Below are positions 43,247 through 52,392 of a stretch of DNA of 64,000 bases, one piece after another. Origin of the DNA: CAZOZZ01 sp965262425. Lineage in GTDB: Bacteria > Acidobacteriota > Terriglobia > 20CM-2-55-15. Both the position numbers and the translations under genes were made by a program. Every line of letters begins with the position of its first letter. Position 1 is the stretch's first letter. The stretch is from positions 4,464,001 to 4,528,000 of the forward strand of contig OZ253536.1 of the NCBI GenBank assembly GCA_965262425.1, in the 5' to 3' direction. A model generated the notes under the pieces. The model searched no databases. It saw nothing but the letters and a program-made list of their open reading frames with translations, and was not told the origin of the DNA.

Positions 43247-44605
43247 ATGTTGAGACAGAAGTTTCTCCCGGCCACTATCGTGTGTCTGCTGTTCGCAGCG
43301 AGCGGGCACTCCCAGGACCCCCTCAAAGTCGGGTCCTTCCGGCTCGACAACGGTCTTCGCGTCGTCCTCGCCGAGGACCACGCGGCGCCGACCTACGCGA
43401 TCTGTGTGGTCTACAACGTCGGTTCCCGCGATGAAAGGCCCGGGAAAACGGGGTTTGCGCACTTGTTCGAACACATGATGTTTCAGGGTTCCGAGAACGT
43501 CGGTAAAGGCGAGCACTTCATCCTCATCCAGAACAACGGCGGGGGAATGAACGGAACGACGAATGTCGATCGTACGAATTATTACCAGACACTGCCGTCA
43601 AACCAGCTCGATCTGGGCCTCTTCCTCGAAGCCGATCGCATGCGGTCGCTCGATATCTCGCAGGAAAATCTCGAAAACCAGCGACAGGCCGTCAAGGAAG
43701 AACGCCGACTCCGGTACGACAACGCGCCCTATGGCCGGACGTTCGAGGTGTTGAACCAGACGGCATACGAGAACTTTGGGTACCAGCATTCGACCATCGG
43801 ATCAATGGAAGACCTGGACGCCGCGACCCTCGATGACGTGCGGGATTTCTTTAAGAAGTACTACGCTCCGAACAACGCGGTGGTCGCCCTGGTTGGAGAC
43901 TTCGACACGAAAGAGGCCCTGGCGAAGGTGGAGAAGTATTTTGGCGATATCCCGCCACAGCCCGAACCCTTCGAGTTACTGGTTACAGAGCCCGAGCAGA
44001 AGGCCGAAAAGCGTGCGACTGTTCCCGACCGCCTGGCCCGGGTTCCCCGCCTCGATATCGCGTATCAGGCGCCACCCGGCAATATGAACGACTGGTACAT
44101 ACTCTCGGTAATGATGGACATCCTCGGCGGGGGCCGTTCGTCGCGCCTTTATCAACGGCTTGTCGAGCAGGAAAAGGTCGCCGTCAGCGTGAGCGGCTGG
44201 ATCACGGAGCGTCGCGGACCCTCTTTGATCCAGATCTCTGCGACGCCGCGGCCGGGAACCGATCTGGCTGAACTGGAACGATTTATTTACGACGAGATCG
44301 AGAAGCTCCAGACCGATCCTCCCGAGGACTGGGAAATGGAAACGATTCGCATGCAGATGGAACGGCGCCAGGCCCAGGGCATGCAGAGCACGGTCGGACG
44401 TGCGATTGCCATAGCGGAGAACACGCTGTTCTACCGTGACCCGAACCTGATCAACACCACACCGGAGAAATTCCGACGCGTCACGAAGGGGCTTGTCCGA
44501 CGGGCCGCCGCGCTTTTCCTGACTGAGCAGAAGCGGACAGTGGTGACGACGATCCCCTCTCCCGGCGACGGTCAGGCCCGGCCCGGGCCGGGAGGTGAGA
44601 GATGA
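43247..44605 (+). CDS. M16 family zinc peptidase, catalytic subunit
   Basis: A 452-residue periplasmic peptidase (signal TIVCLLFAASGHSQ). HLFEHMMF holds the zinc motif and the distal glutamate is in VKEERRLRYDN, so it is active. The C-terminal part has GGGRSSRLYQRLVEQE. It overlaps the next M16 gene by 4 bp (ATGA). Such pairs form a heterodimer in which only this subunit is catalytic. GAGGTGA precedes the ATG. Confidence 0.93.
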   Translation: MLRQKFLPATIVCLLFAASGHSQDPLKVGSFRLDNGLRVVLAEDHAAPTYAICVVYNVGSRDERPGKTGFAHLFEHMMFQGSENVGKGEHFILIQNNGGGMNGTTNVDRTNYYQTLPSNQLDLGLFLEADRMRSLDISQENLENQRQAVKEERRLRYDNAPYGRTFEVLNQTAYENFGYQHSTIGSMEDLDAATLDDVRDFFKKYYAPNNAVVALVGDFDTKEALAKVEKYFGDIPPQPEPFELLVTEPEQKAEKRATVPDRLARVPRLDIAYQAPPGNMNDWYILSVMMDILGGGRSSRLYQRLVEQEKVAVSVSGWITERRGPSLIQISATPRPGTDLAELERFIYDEIEKLQTDPPEDWEMETIRMQMERRQAQGMQSTVGRAIAIAENTLFYRDPNLINTTPEKFRRVTKGLVRRAAALFLTEQKRTVVTTIPSPGDGQARPGPGGER

Positions 44606-46080
44606 AGGCGTCGGAATGGATAAGACAGGGCGTTGTTGGAATGGCAATCGTCCTCGTTCCCGCTTTGCCGACCATGGCCCAGCAGGGGGCGCCCGAACCC
44701 TCGAAGATCGTCCGCAAGAATCGAGCGCCGGTTTCGAACGAAATCCTCCGCGTCAAGCTCCCCGCAGCGGTTGAAACCACGCTCGAAAACGGCCTGAAGG
44801 TACTGATCCTCGAAGACCGTCGCCAGCCGATCGTTTCGGTCCAGCTCAACATCAGCGGCGCGGGAGGTCTCTTTGAGCCTTCCGAAGACGTCGGTCTTGC
44901 CGGTGTCACCGCCCAGATGCTTCGCGATGGTACGACGACGCGAAGCAAGCAGGAAATTCTCGAGGAGATCGGACGGCTCGGAGCGACGCTGTCGAGTTCA
45001 TCCGGGTTTGGTTCCGCCGTAGCCGCCATCAGCGCATCCGGGCTCAGCCGCAATATGGATGACTGGTTCGATGTGATGCTGGACGTTCTGCTTCACCCGA
45101 TTTTCCCTGAGAGCGAACTGGAGCAGTTGAGGCAGCGGACGAAAGTCCGATTGCAGCAGCTACGGACCTCCCCCGGTTTTCTTGCGCGTGAACGTTTCAA
45201 TCAGGCCGTTTTCGGTGATCATCCGGCAGCGCACGTGGCGTCCACTCCGGATTCGCTCGATCGAATGACGACCGAGGTTGTCGCCCAGTGGCATCGCGAT
45301 CGGTATGCGCCGCAGAACTCGGTGTTGAGTATCGCCGGTGACGTTCGGGCCCGGGACATCGTCCCGAAGTTGAACCGGCTGTTCACGGAGTGGGAACGGA
45401 CTGAACTGGTTGAAGAACTGCCCCCGGATCCCGTACCCGCCGAAGCGAAGAAGATATTTCTGGTCGATCGTCCGAATTCAGCCCAGACTACCCTTTTCAT
45501 GGGCAACATCGTTCTGGATCGCCTCGATCCGGATCACATCGCACTGACCGTCATGAATGACGTGATCGGTGGCGGCGCCGCCTCGCGACTGTTCATCAAC
45601 CTCAGAGAAGAGAAGGGCTACACGTACGGCGCCTACAGTGCGTTCTCCGCGTTGAAGTACCCCGGCGCATGGAACGCCTTCGCGGACGTCCGGACCGAAG
45701 TGACCGAACCGGCGATGGCTGAATTTTTCAACGAGATCCGAAGGATTCGGGAAGAGGCGGTGCCCGAGTCCGAACTCGACGAGGTGAAACGGTCCATCGT
45801 TGCCGGTTTCGCCCTGTCGCTCGAGCAACCGGCGAGACTGCTGCGTTACTCGACAATCCGGGAGATCTACGGCTTTGACGACGACTATTGGGACACCTAC
45901 CCGGCCCGGATCATGGCCGTGACCGTCGAGGACGTCGGGCGTGTTGCCGAGAAGTACCTGGATCTGGACACCATCCAGGTCGTCGCCATTGGAGACGCCG
46001 GCCAGATCAAAGCCATTATGGAAAAGTATGGCCCGGTCGAGATGTACGATCAGGATGGTAACTTGATCCCGAACCAGTAG
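44602..46080 (+). CDS. M16 family non-catalytic partner subunit
   Basis: A 492-residue protein with a signal sequence (GMAIVLVPALPTMAQ) and two M16 units. The position of the zinc motif reads DVGLAGVTAQML, so the zinc ligands are absent. RLFINLREEKGYTYGAYSAF supplies the Arg/Tyr pair that M16 partners lend to the active site. Loss of the motif is normal for this subunit and not a sign of decay. Translationally coupled to the catalytic subunit. Confidence 0.92.
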   Translation: MKASEWIRQGVVGMAIVLVPALPTMAQQGAPEPSKIVRKNRAPVSNEILRVKLPAAVETTLENGLKVLILEDRRQPIVSVQLNISGAGGLFEPSEDVGLAGVTAQMLRDGTTTRSKQEILEEIGRLGATLSSSSGFGSAVAAISASGLSRNMDDWFDVMLDVLLHPIFPESELEQLRQRTKVRLQQLRTSPGFLARERFNQAVFGDHPAAHVASTPDSLDRMTTEVVAQWHRDRYAPQNSVLSIAGDVRARDIVPKLNRLFTEWERTELVEELPPDPVPAEAKKIFLVDRPNSAQTTLFMGNIVLDRLDPDHIALTVMNDVIGGGAASRLFINLREEKGYTYGAYSAFSALKYPGAWNAFADVRTEVTEPAMAEFFNEIRRIREEAVPESELDEVKRSIVAGFALSLEQPARLLRYSTIREIYGFDDDYWDTYPARIMAVTVEDVGRVAEKYLDLDTIQVVAIGDAGQIKAIMEKYGPVEMYDQDGNLIPNQ

Positions 46081-46122
46081 CGGACCCCTTTCGGGGTAAG
46101 GGAAGCGAACCGGAACAGTTTT

Positions 46123-46212
46123 TCGACGCAGAGACGCAGAGACGCAGAGAGGATTTTGTCTTTCGATCCGCTCTTGGAAAGCCTTTTCTGCGTCTTTGCG
46201 TCTCTGCGTCGA
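46123..46212. repeat. Inverted repeat of ACGCAGAG units
   Basis: TCGACGCAGAGACGCAGAG at the left pairs with the complementary CTCTGCGTCGA end at the right. Each arm holds two or three tandem GACGCAGA units. It lies between the convergent M16 partner and cyclase genes and is related to the repeat at 52132-52355. Confidence 0.7.
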
Positions 46213-46224
46213 GCCCCTTGCCCT

Positions 46225-48039
46225 TCACAATTGAGGCGTCAGCCGGTGTAGCCGCCGCTTACCGGAGAGGCCTCTTATTTCGACTTCGAACTCATCGTGG
46301 TCGTGTGACAGATCCGACAACCGTTTCTGTGTTTCCTCGTCCCGCATGACCTCCTCGGTGATGACGACGTCGCCTCCGTGGCTTTCTCTCTGGATCCTGG
46401 CGGCGACGTTCACGGCCGTTCCGAAGTAGTCCAGGGTCTCGTTCAAGTTGACTGCGAAACAGGTTCCCTGATGGATTCCGATCTTCAGGGACAACGCCGG
46501 TTTTCTTACCTGATTGTCTTTCCGGATACCTTCGTGCATCCGGAAAGCCGCCACCACGGCCCGGTCCGGTTCGTTGAAGACTGCCATGACCGCGTCGCCG
46601 ATCGTCTTGAGGAAGGTGCCGTCTTCCGCCTCCACGACCTCGCGCAACAGTTCGAAATGTTCCCGAACCCGTGCGTAGGCCGAAGCTTCGCCGACCCGCT
46701 CATACATCGAGGTCGAGGCCTCCAAATCGGTAAACATCAGACAGATCGTCCCGACCCGGATCTGCCTGTCGGCTGACAACGCTTCTGACGAGAACAGGGA
46801 ACGAAACTCGGGCAGTGACGTGACTACAGCCGCACTCGTGGCTTGTTGTTCCTCGGAACTTCTTTCGAGCATCACGGTGTGGTCCCTGCTTGATTCATTT
46901 CGGATGACCAGTGAGAGGTTTCCACCGACCGAAATCTCCTTCGGGCGGACGGCTGAACCATCGAGCGTCATCACGGTCTCGACGTGACCGGCGCCGGGCG
47001 TGACCCGCAATGAGCCCTCGCCGGCCAGTTTGAGCGAGCGAAGCCGGTAGCGCCAGGGCGACAACTGAAGAGGGATCGTGCGGCTTTCTCCCGCCCGAAT
47101 CTGTTGCTGGACGACGACGTGTGGTGCGTTCATCGGCCCCCCGCTGCAGTAGTCGGTAACCTGCAGCTTGCGAATGGCCGGGCTTGGACGGAACGTGACT
47201 TCTACCGATTCCGCGAAATCGGCCGTGTAGCGAATGTTGCAGGCGTCGCAGTGCGCTTCCTCCCTGAGATCCCGTAACCGTGATTCCCGCGCTTTGGCGC
47301 CGCGGCAGCTCGGACAGATGACATCCCAGGAGAGATCGAGCAGCCCGGACGCCGCGGCGTGTAGAAACAGCTTGAGGATAACCGCGCGATCGGCGCCCCA
47401 GCTGTCAGCCAGGGCATAGGCCCGCATACGGTCCAGATCTTTATCCGAAGACGTTTCGAGAGTTTTCTGCAGATGGGGAAGCCACTGAAGTGATGGCGAG
47501 TCCGCAAGACTGGACCTCAACCTGTTCACGGTTCGTTCCGAAACGGGGCGATCGGCGACGGGTCCGAATGGTGTTTCAATCCGTCCCTGGAGATATTGCT
47601 CGATCCTCCGGTAGACGCGCTCGAAGCGCCGTCTGGAGCGATAACCGACTTCCCAGTAGATGACCGGGGCGAGCACAAGCCAGCGCGGCTCGACGGTCAG
47701 GACTTCTTCGAGAAGCGTCCCACCGTTTTCGGGACTCAAGACGACGGCCATGTTGAAACGGCGAAGCGGTCCGTTGTGATAGTCGCGCCGCACCTCGTAC
47801 TGGCGCCCCTCGACCCATTCAAACGGATGTTCGTCCCAACTGACACGCCAACCCATGTAGCGCAGTTGACCGACCTGATGAGATCCGCCGTCCTCGTCGG
47901 GCACATAGTCGAGCTTCCATTCCGGAAGACCTGCCGCCTGATTCAACCTGCCGGTATCGGCGATGTAGCGCCAGAGACGGTCGGGTTCCACCTCAAGATG
48001 TAGTTTCCAGGTGAATTTTTGAAGCATGGATCGATTCAT
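46225..48039 (-). CDS. Class III adenylate/guanylate cyclase with SRPBCC and DUF5939 domains
   Basis: A 604-residue soluble protein. Residues about 1-150 resemble a START/SRPBCC ligand-binding fold (WKLHLEVEPDRLWRYIAD). Residues about 150-350 match DUF5939, with a zinc-ribbon-like CPSCRGAKARE and CDACN. A beta-rich part follows, and the C-terminal 425-600 is the cyclase domain (LMFTDLEASTSMYERVG, GDAVMAVF, FGTAVNVAARI). The metal aspartates are present. ATG 48039 overlaps a possible TATAAT (48038-48043), so the true start may be the ATG at 48027 on a nearly leaderless message. Longer readings upstream run into the divergent gene. Confidence 0.88.
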   Translation of the reverse strand: MNRSMLQKFTWKLHLEVEPDRLWRYIADTGRLNQAAGLPEWKLDYVPDEDGGSHQVGQLRYMGWRVSWDEHPFEWVEGRQYEVRRDYHNGPLRRFNMAVVLSPENGGTLLEEVLTVEPRWLVLAPVIYWEVGYRSRRRFERVYRRIEQYLQGRIETPFGPVADRPVSERTVNRLRSSLADSPSLQWLPHLQKTLETSSDKDLDRMRAYALADSWGADRAVILKLFLHAAASGLLDLSWDVICPSCRGAKARESRLRDLREEAHCDACNIRYTADFAESVEVTFRPSPAIRKLQVTDYCSGGPMNAPHVVVQQQIRAGESRTIPLQLSPWRYRLRSLKLAGEGSLRVTPGAGHVETVMTLDGSAVRPKEISVGGNLSLVIRNESSRDHTVMLERSSEEQQATSAAVVTSLPEFRSLFSSEALSADRQIRVGTICLMFTDLEASTSMYERVGEASAYARVREHFELLREVVEAEDGTFLKTIGDAVMAVFNEPDRAVVAAFRMHEGIRKDNQVRKPALSLKIGIHQGTCFAVNLNETLDYFGTAVNVAARIQRESHGGDVVITEEVMRDEETQKRLSDLSHDHDEFEVEIRGLSGKRRLHRLTPQL

Positions 48040-48043
48040 TATA
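48038..48043 (-). promoter_or_regulatory. Possible -10 box of the cyclase gene
   Basis: A perfect TATAAT on the minus strand, 10 bp before the ATG at 48027. A weak TTTACT lies 15 bp upstream. If used, transcription would begin almost at the start codon. Confidence 0.3.
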
Positions 48044-48095
48044 CGGGCTGCTTGCATCAGTAAACCCTGTTTGAGGGTGTTAGACTTATATCGCG

Positions 48096-49739
48096 ATGAC
48101 TTACATCCTGGCGCTCGTTCTCCTGAACTCATGGGTGCAGGTGCGTTCCGATACCTTCGTCGTGAAGTCGCTGATCGGAGGGGATCAGGCGACGTCGGTG
48201 TTGGCCGAGCTTGAGACCTTCTACCAGATCGTCGGGGGAGAGATGTTCCAGGGCGTCCGCACCCCGGATCTGCCCCTCGAGGTGCTGGTTCTCGATCGAG
48301 AGGAAGTGGATTCACTCAGTCCCCGGTTCGAAGGCGAGTTGATCAGCGTTAACGGGTTTTATCAAAAAGGAATCGACAGGGATTTCATTGTCCTGTCCGC
48401 TGACCTGAGCGGCCGTGTCTCCACACAGGTTGCCTACCACGAACTGACGCACTATCTGATTTCACGGGCAATGGCGCGGCCTCCGACCTGGCTCAACGAA
48501 GGTTTCGGCGAGTATTTCGGTGCGGCGCGAATCGACGGTGAGCGCATGACGATCGGAGCGGTCATCCAGGAAAAAATCGACGTTCTGACCGCGTTGCCAA
48601 TGCTCTCGCTGGAGGAACTGCTGGCAGTCGATCCCTCCTCGCCCTTTTACAACGAACGGGACAAGGCCAACGTGTTTTATTCCCAGGCGTGGGCTTTCGT
48701 TCACTTCCTGAGGCACGGCCCGTTTTCCGATCAGTTCGAGGACTATATCGGCGCCATGCGCCTGGACGATGTTGATTTGCTCGATTTCCTCCCGGTCGAT
48801 ATCGACGAGCTCGGACGACATTTCCTGGATCATCTCCGTGTTTCTGTGCGTGCCCGGTCGCTGTTCCGCCTGGAAAGTCCGGTTGAACTGACGATCGGCG
48901 CGGTACAAACGATCGATCGTGCGGAAGTAGACGTCAGCGTTGCCGAGATGTTGATATCGAACGGGCGGACCGAAGATGCGAGTCCGTACCTCGATTCTGC
49001 GGCCGCCTACGATGCCATCTATCCCAGGGTTGCTTACTCGAAGGGCATTCTGGCCTGGCTTGGCGGCGATCCGGAAGCGCGAGATCATTTCGTCGATGCG
49101 CTGGTAGAGCCCGAATTCGGCCCGTTCGCTGCGTATCACCTCGTGCAGATGCGCGATCTGAATATTCCGGAGGTTCAGATGACCCTTGAACAGGCGGCTC
49201 AAAACGGTAGTCGCGAACCCCTGATCTATTGGGCGCTTTCGGAGATCTATCTGGAGGAAATGCGCCGGTTGCGGAGCCTCGCCGAAGTGTCGGCGTCTCG
49301 CCATGTTCCGCCTCCTCTTCCCTTCGCGCCCCGTCTGATGCCGGAGATTGTGGTGGAGCGGGAATATGAACGATACGATTCCCAGACCCACCAGGACATC
49401 ACGTATGAGCTGTGGTCGATCAACCCACAGAGGCCCGCCGTTCGGTCGCTCGTATTGCCGTACTATCCGGAAGACCTGAAGGCGGATTCCGTGGGAGGTG
49501 AGGTCGTTCTCGACGTCCAGCTCTCCCCCGAAGGGGACGTCATGGGGGTCTGGTTGATCGATGCCACGCCGGACATCTTCGGAGGCCTGGCTTCCGCCGC
49601 GTTGCGCGACTGCACGTTCGAGGCCGTGGCCACTAAGATTCGGGTTATCGTCCGCTTCCTCCCTGGCTCGTCCGGTCGAGCGGCGAATGCATCCGCGTAT
49701 GCGTTGTCGCCTGTCGTTCGGTCATCCTCGACGTATTGA
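48096..49739 (+). CDS. Exported gluzincin-like protein with C-terminal TonB-type domain
   Basis: A 547-residue protein. HELTHYLISR and NEGFGEYFG give the HExxH plus distal Glu of an M1/DUF1570-like gluzincin, so zinc proteolysis is possible. A helical TPR-like middle (about 290-400) follows, and the last 100 or so residues form a TonB C-terminal-like fold (GGEVVLDVQLSPEGDVMGVW, LASAALRDCTFE). The N-terminal stretch TYILALVLLNSWVQV may be a short signal. The gene is divergent from the cyclase. Substrate unknown. Confidence 0.82.
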   Translation: MTYILALVLLNSWVQVRSDTFVVKSLIGGDQATSVLAELETFYQIVGGEMFQGVRTPDLPLEVLVLDREEVDSLSPRFEGELISVNGFYQKGIDRDFIVLSADLSGRVSTQVAYHELTHYLISRAMARPPTWLNEGFGEYFGAARIDGERMTIGAVIQEKIDVLTALPMLSLEELLAVDPSSPFYNERDKANVFYSQAWAFVHFLRHGPFSDQFEDYIGAMRLDDVDLLDFLPVDIDELGRHFLDHLRVSVRARSLFRLESPVELTIGAVQTIDRAEVDVSVAEMLISNGRTEDASPYLDSAAAYDAIYPRVAYSKGILAWLGGDPEARDHFVDALVEPEFGPFAAYHLVQMRDLNIPEVQMTLEQAAQNGSREPLIYWALSEIYLEEMRRLRSLAEVSASRHVPPPLPFAPRLMPEIVVEREYERYDSQTHQDITYELWSINPQRPAVRSLVLPYYPEDLKADSVGGEVVLDVQLSPEGDVMGVWLIDATPDIFGGLASAALRDCTFEAVATKIRVIVRFLPGSSGRAANASAYALSPVVRSSSTY

Positions 49740-49769
49740 CATACGCCTGCGGTGCCTCGCTCTGGCTCC

Positions 49770-50925
49770 TAGTGGTCCCCGTCAAACAGAGTGCACTTTA
49801 ACCAGCTTCTTTCGAGCGCGTCGGACTTTCTCAAGAATATCGGAAGCCTGCGCGGTCCAGATGAACGGCTTAGGGCTCTGATTGTGACCGTCGACATAGT
49901 CCTCAACGGCCTAGATTAACTCTGGAACCGAATGGAAAACTCCGCGCCGAAGCCGTTGCTCTGAAAGATCCCGGAAGAAACGTTCGACCATATTCAGCCA
50001 CGACGCACTGGTCGGTGTGAAGTGCACATGAAAGCGCGGGTTGCGCTTGTGCCAGTCGACAACTTTCTGATGCTTGTGGGTCGCATAGTTGTCACAGATT
50101 ATGTGGATCTGCTTGTCTTTAGGCACGGAGCGTTTGATCTGATTGAGAAACCGAATCCATTCCTGATGCCGATGCTTCGGCATGCAAGTCCCGATCACAG
50201 AGCCGTCCAGGGTATTGAGCGCGGCGAACATCGTGGTGGTTCCGTTGCGTTTGTAGTCGTGGGTCAAGGTGCCACACCGCCCCTTCTTCAGCGGTAACCC
50301 GGGCTGGGTGCGGTCCAGTGCCTGCATCTGGCTCTTCTCATCACAGGACAAGACGATGGCGTTTTCCGGTGGGTTCAGATACAGACCGACCACATCCTCC
50401 AGCTTCTCGGCAAATTGTTTGTCGTTGGACAGCTTGAAGGTTCCTGACAGGTGTGGCTTCAGGCCATGGGCCCGCCATATTCTCCCGACCGTCGAATCAC
50501 TGACTCCGGTCGCCTTTGCCATCGAGGTACGGCTCCAATGCGTGGCGTTTGGGGGCTTCTCTTCAATCGTCTTCTTTACAATCCGGGCCCGCTTCCGTGC
50601 GCTGATGGAGGGAATCCGGCCGCTTCGCGGCGCGTCCTTCTCAATGCCTCCCAATCCATGTTTGGCGAAACGAGCACGCCATCGGCCAACCTTCTGAAGC
50701 GTCATCTTCAGCCGTGCTGCAATCTCCTCGTTCCTCAGACTCTCAGCCGCCAGCAACACAATTTGGGATCGTTCCGCCAACCGTACCGATGTACTACGGC
50801 TTCGCCTCAGTCGTTCCAGTTCCTTTCGTACCTGAACATCAAGATCAACCCTCGGTGCTTTCCTCATATCTATATCAGACGTTGGACAAGCACTTACATC
50901 TCATTAATTCTGGCGGACTACACTA
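49770..50925. mobile_element. IS630-family insertion sequence, copy 1
   Basis: Bounded by TA at 49770-49771 and 50924-50925. The ends (GTGGTCCCCGTCAAA and GTGTAGTCCGCCAGA) are inverted but imperfect (8 of 13). It carries one transposase on the minus strand, whose frame is stopped early. The 1.15-kb size fits IS630. A second, about 80% similar copy begins at 63871. Confidence 0.88.
49911..50867 (-). CDS. IS630 transposase (ends at an in-frame TAG)
   Basis: A 318-residue protein with an N-terminal helix-turn-helix pair (RNEEIAARLKMTLQKVGRWR and SRTSMAKATGVSDSTVGRIW) and DDE catalysis: Asp in VLSCDEKSQ, Asp in HIICDNYATHKH, Glu in ASWLNMVERFFRDL. After SVPELI a TAG interrupts the frame; beyond it the same frame reads AVEDYVDGHNQSPKPFIWT and ends at a TGA at 49782, as in normal IS630 ends. 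The catalytic residues remain, so partial activity is conceivable, but the element is probably decaying. Confidence 0.9.
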   Translation of the reverse strand: MRKAPRVDLDVQVRKELERLRRSRSTSVRLAERSQIVLLAAESLRNEEIAARLKMTLQKVGRWRARFAKHGLGGIEKDAPRSGRIPSISARKRARIVKKTIEEKPPNATHWSRTSMAKATGVSDSTVGRIWRAHGLKPHLSGTFKLSNDKQFAEKLEDVVGLYLNPPENAIVLSCDEKSQMQALDRTQPGLPLKKGRCGTLTHDYKRNGTTTMFAALNTLDGSVIGTCMPKHRHQEWIRFLNQIKRSVPKDKQIHIICDNYATHKHQKVVDWHKRNPRFHVHFTPTSASWLNMVERFFRDLSEQRLRRGVFHSVPELI

Positions 50926-51101
50926 GCCTACGCGGCGCCTTCACCGCTCTCTGCTCGTCTGATTAGTTTTTGGGAGAAATCTGGTCGAACGAGGCGAGTA
51001 GTCCGAACATTCTCGTGTCCGGTCCGACGCCGGGAAAATGTGCTATGTTGAATGAACTCCAGAACCCTTAGGCGAGGGGCTTCCAGGCGTTTTCAGGTGT
51101 G

Positions 51102-52106
51102 ATGAACAGGAAGAATAAATTTCGGCTTGCATGGCGGGAAGCCAAGATGATTGGGCGTGGCCTTCTGTCGACCCGACACCCGCTGCTGGCACACGTCATT
51201 CCGATGCGTCGCTGCAACCTGGCCTGTGCCTATTGCAACGAATACGATGACTTTTCCCCTCCCGTGCCGATGGAGGACATGGTTCGATGGCTGGACAAGC
51301 TGGCGGCGCTGGGTACCTCGATCATCACGATCAGCGGTGGCGAACCGTTAATGCATCCGGACATCGAAGGGATCATCGCCCGGATTCGGCATCACGACAT
51401 GATTGCCGGGATCATCACCAACGGGTACCTGCTGGTGCCGAAGAAGATCCGGTCTCTCAACGATGCCGGCCTCGAGCACCTGCAGATCAGTATCGACAAC
51501 GTCAACCCTGACGAGGTGTCGATGAAGAGCCTGAAAGTGCTGGAGAAGAAGCTCGAATACCTTGCCGAGTATGCGAATTTCGAGGTCAACATCAACTCAG
51601 TGATCGGGGGAGGCATCAAGAACCCGGAAGACGCCCTCGAGATCACGGCGATAGCCCAGCGGTTGGGTTTCTCGACCTCCCTGGGGATTATTCATGACGG
51701 ATCGGGTCAGGTGAAGCCTCTGGACCGGAGGGAGGCGCGGGTCTACCGAAAGATCCGGAGCAATGGCAACCGCAGCTACAGCCGTCTGGACTTTTTCCAG
51801 GAAAACCTGGCCAAAGGCAAACCCAACGACTGGCACTGCCGCGCCGGAGCCCGCTACATCTATGTCTGCGAAGACGGTCTGGTCCACTACTGTTCCCAAC
51901 AGCGCGGCTACCCCGGCATCCCCCTGGACGACTACACGAGCGCAGATGTGGAACGCGAATTCTACACAAAGAAACCCTGCGCCCCCAACTGCACCGTCAG
52001 CTGCGTCCAGCGCGTCTCGGTAATCGACCACTGGCGCGCCCCCCAGGAACAACTGGCCAACATCCCGTCAGACCTCGACAAAGAAACCATCCCCGCCCTG
52101 GACTGA
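51102..52106 (+). CDS. Radical SAM/SPASM-type protein
   Basis: A 334-residue protein. CNLACAYCNE is the SAM cluster motif; SGGEPLMHPDIEG and TNGYLL follow as in the family. The C-terminal part has Cys residues at CRAGARYIYVCEDGLVHYC and CAPNCTVSC, consistent with an auxiliary cluster (SPASM or Twitch). The product is unknown; members modify peptides or cofactors. No precursor peptide is recognised nearby. ATG 51102 follows AGGTGTG; a GTG three bases earlier is possible. Confidence 0.88.
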   Translation: MNRKNKFRLAWREAKMIGRGLLSTRHPLLAHVIPMRRCNLACAYCNEYDDFSPPVPMEDMVRWLDKLAALGTSIITISGGEPLMHPDIEGIIARIRHHDMIAGIITNGYLLVPKKIRSLNDAGLEHLQISIDNVNPDEVSMKSLKVLEKKLEYLAEYANFEVNINSVIGGGIKNPEDALEITAIAQRLGFSTSLGIIHDGSGQVKPLDRREARVYRKIRSNGNRSYSRLDFFQENLAKGKPNDWHCRAGARYIYVCEDGLVHYCSQQRGYPGIPLDDYTSADVEREFYTKKPCAPNCTVSCVQRVSVIDHWRAPQEQLANIPSDLDKETIPALD

Positions 52107-52131
52107 AGCCCAGGCGAACGAAACTTGTTTT

Positions 52132-52355
52132 CGACGCAAAGACGCAAAGGCGCAGAGTTTATTTCTTGCTTATCGGTCGATTGCGCCTGGCCTGCCCCCT
52201 TTCGATTGACGAAACGACTCGAATGTCCTCCGCGTTTGAAAACCCTTTCGTACAAACGACTGTGTCAGTCAGTCAGTCAGTCAGTCAGTCAGTCGGTCGG
52301 TCATGTTGGGGGATGCGATGAAAAGGACCTCTGCTTCTCTGCGCCTTTGCGTCGA
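52132..52355. repeat. Inverted repeat with internal GTCA tandem array
   Basis: The ends CGACGCAAAG and CTTTGCGTCG pair, with further GCAGAG matches inside. At 52264-52303 lie ten tetranucleotide units (seven GTCA, two GTCG, one GTCA). It fills the 286-bp gap between the convergent radical SAM and fabI genes. The array could vary in length between strains. Confidence 0.75.
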
Positions 52356-52392
52356 GTCCAATTGCCGTCGAGAGAATGGTTCCAGGCCAGGC

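Noticed and set aside
44602..46080. M16 protein as a pseudogene because HxxEH is missing
   Set aside because: Non-catalytic M16 partners normally lack the motif, and the gene is complete and coupled to the active subunit.
52264..52303. CRISPR array
   Set aside because: The repeat is a 4-bp microsatellite without spacers; no cas genes are in the window.
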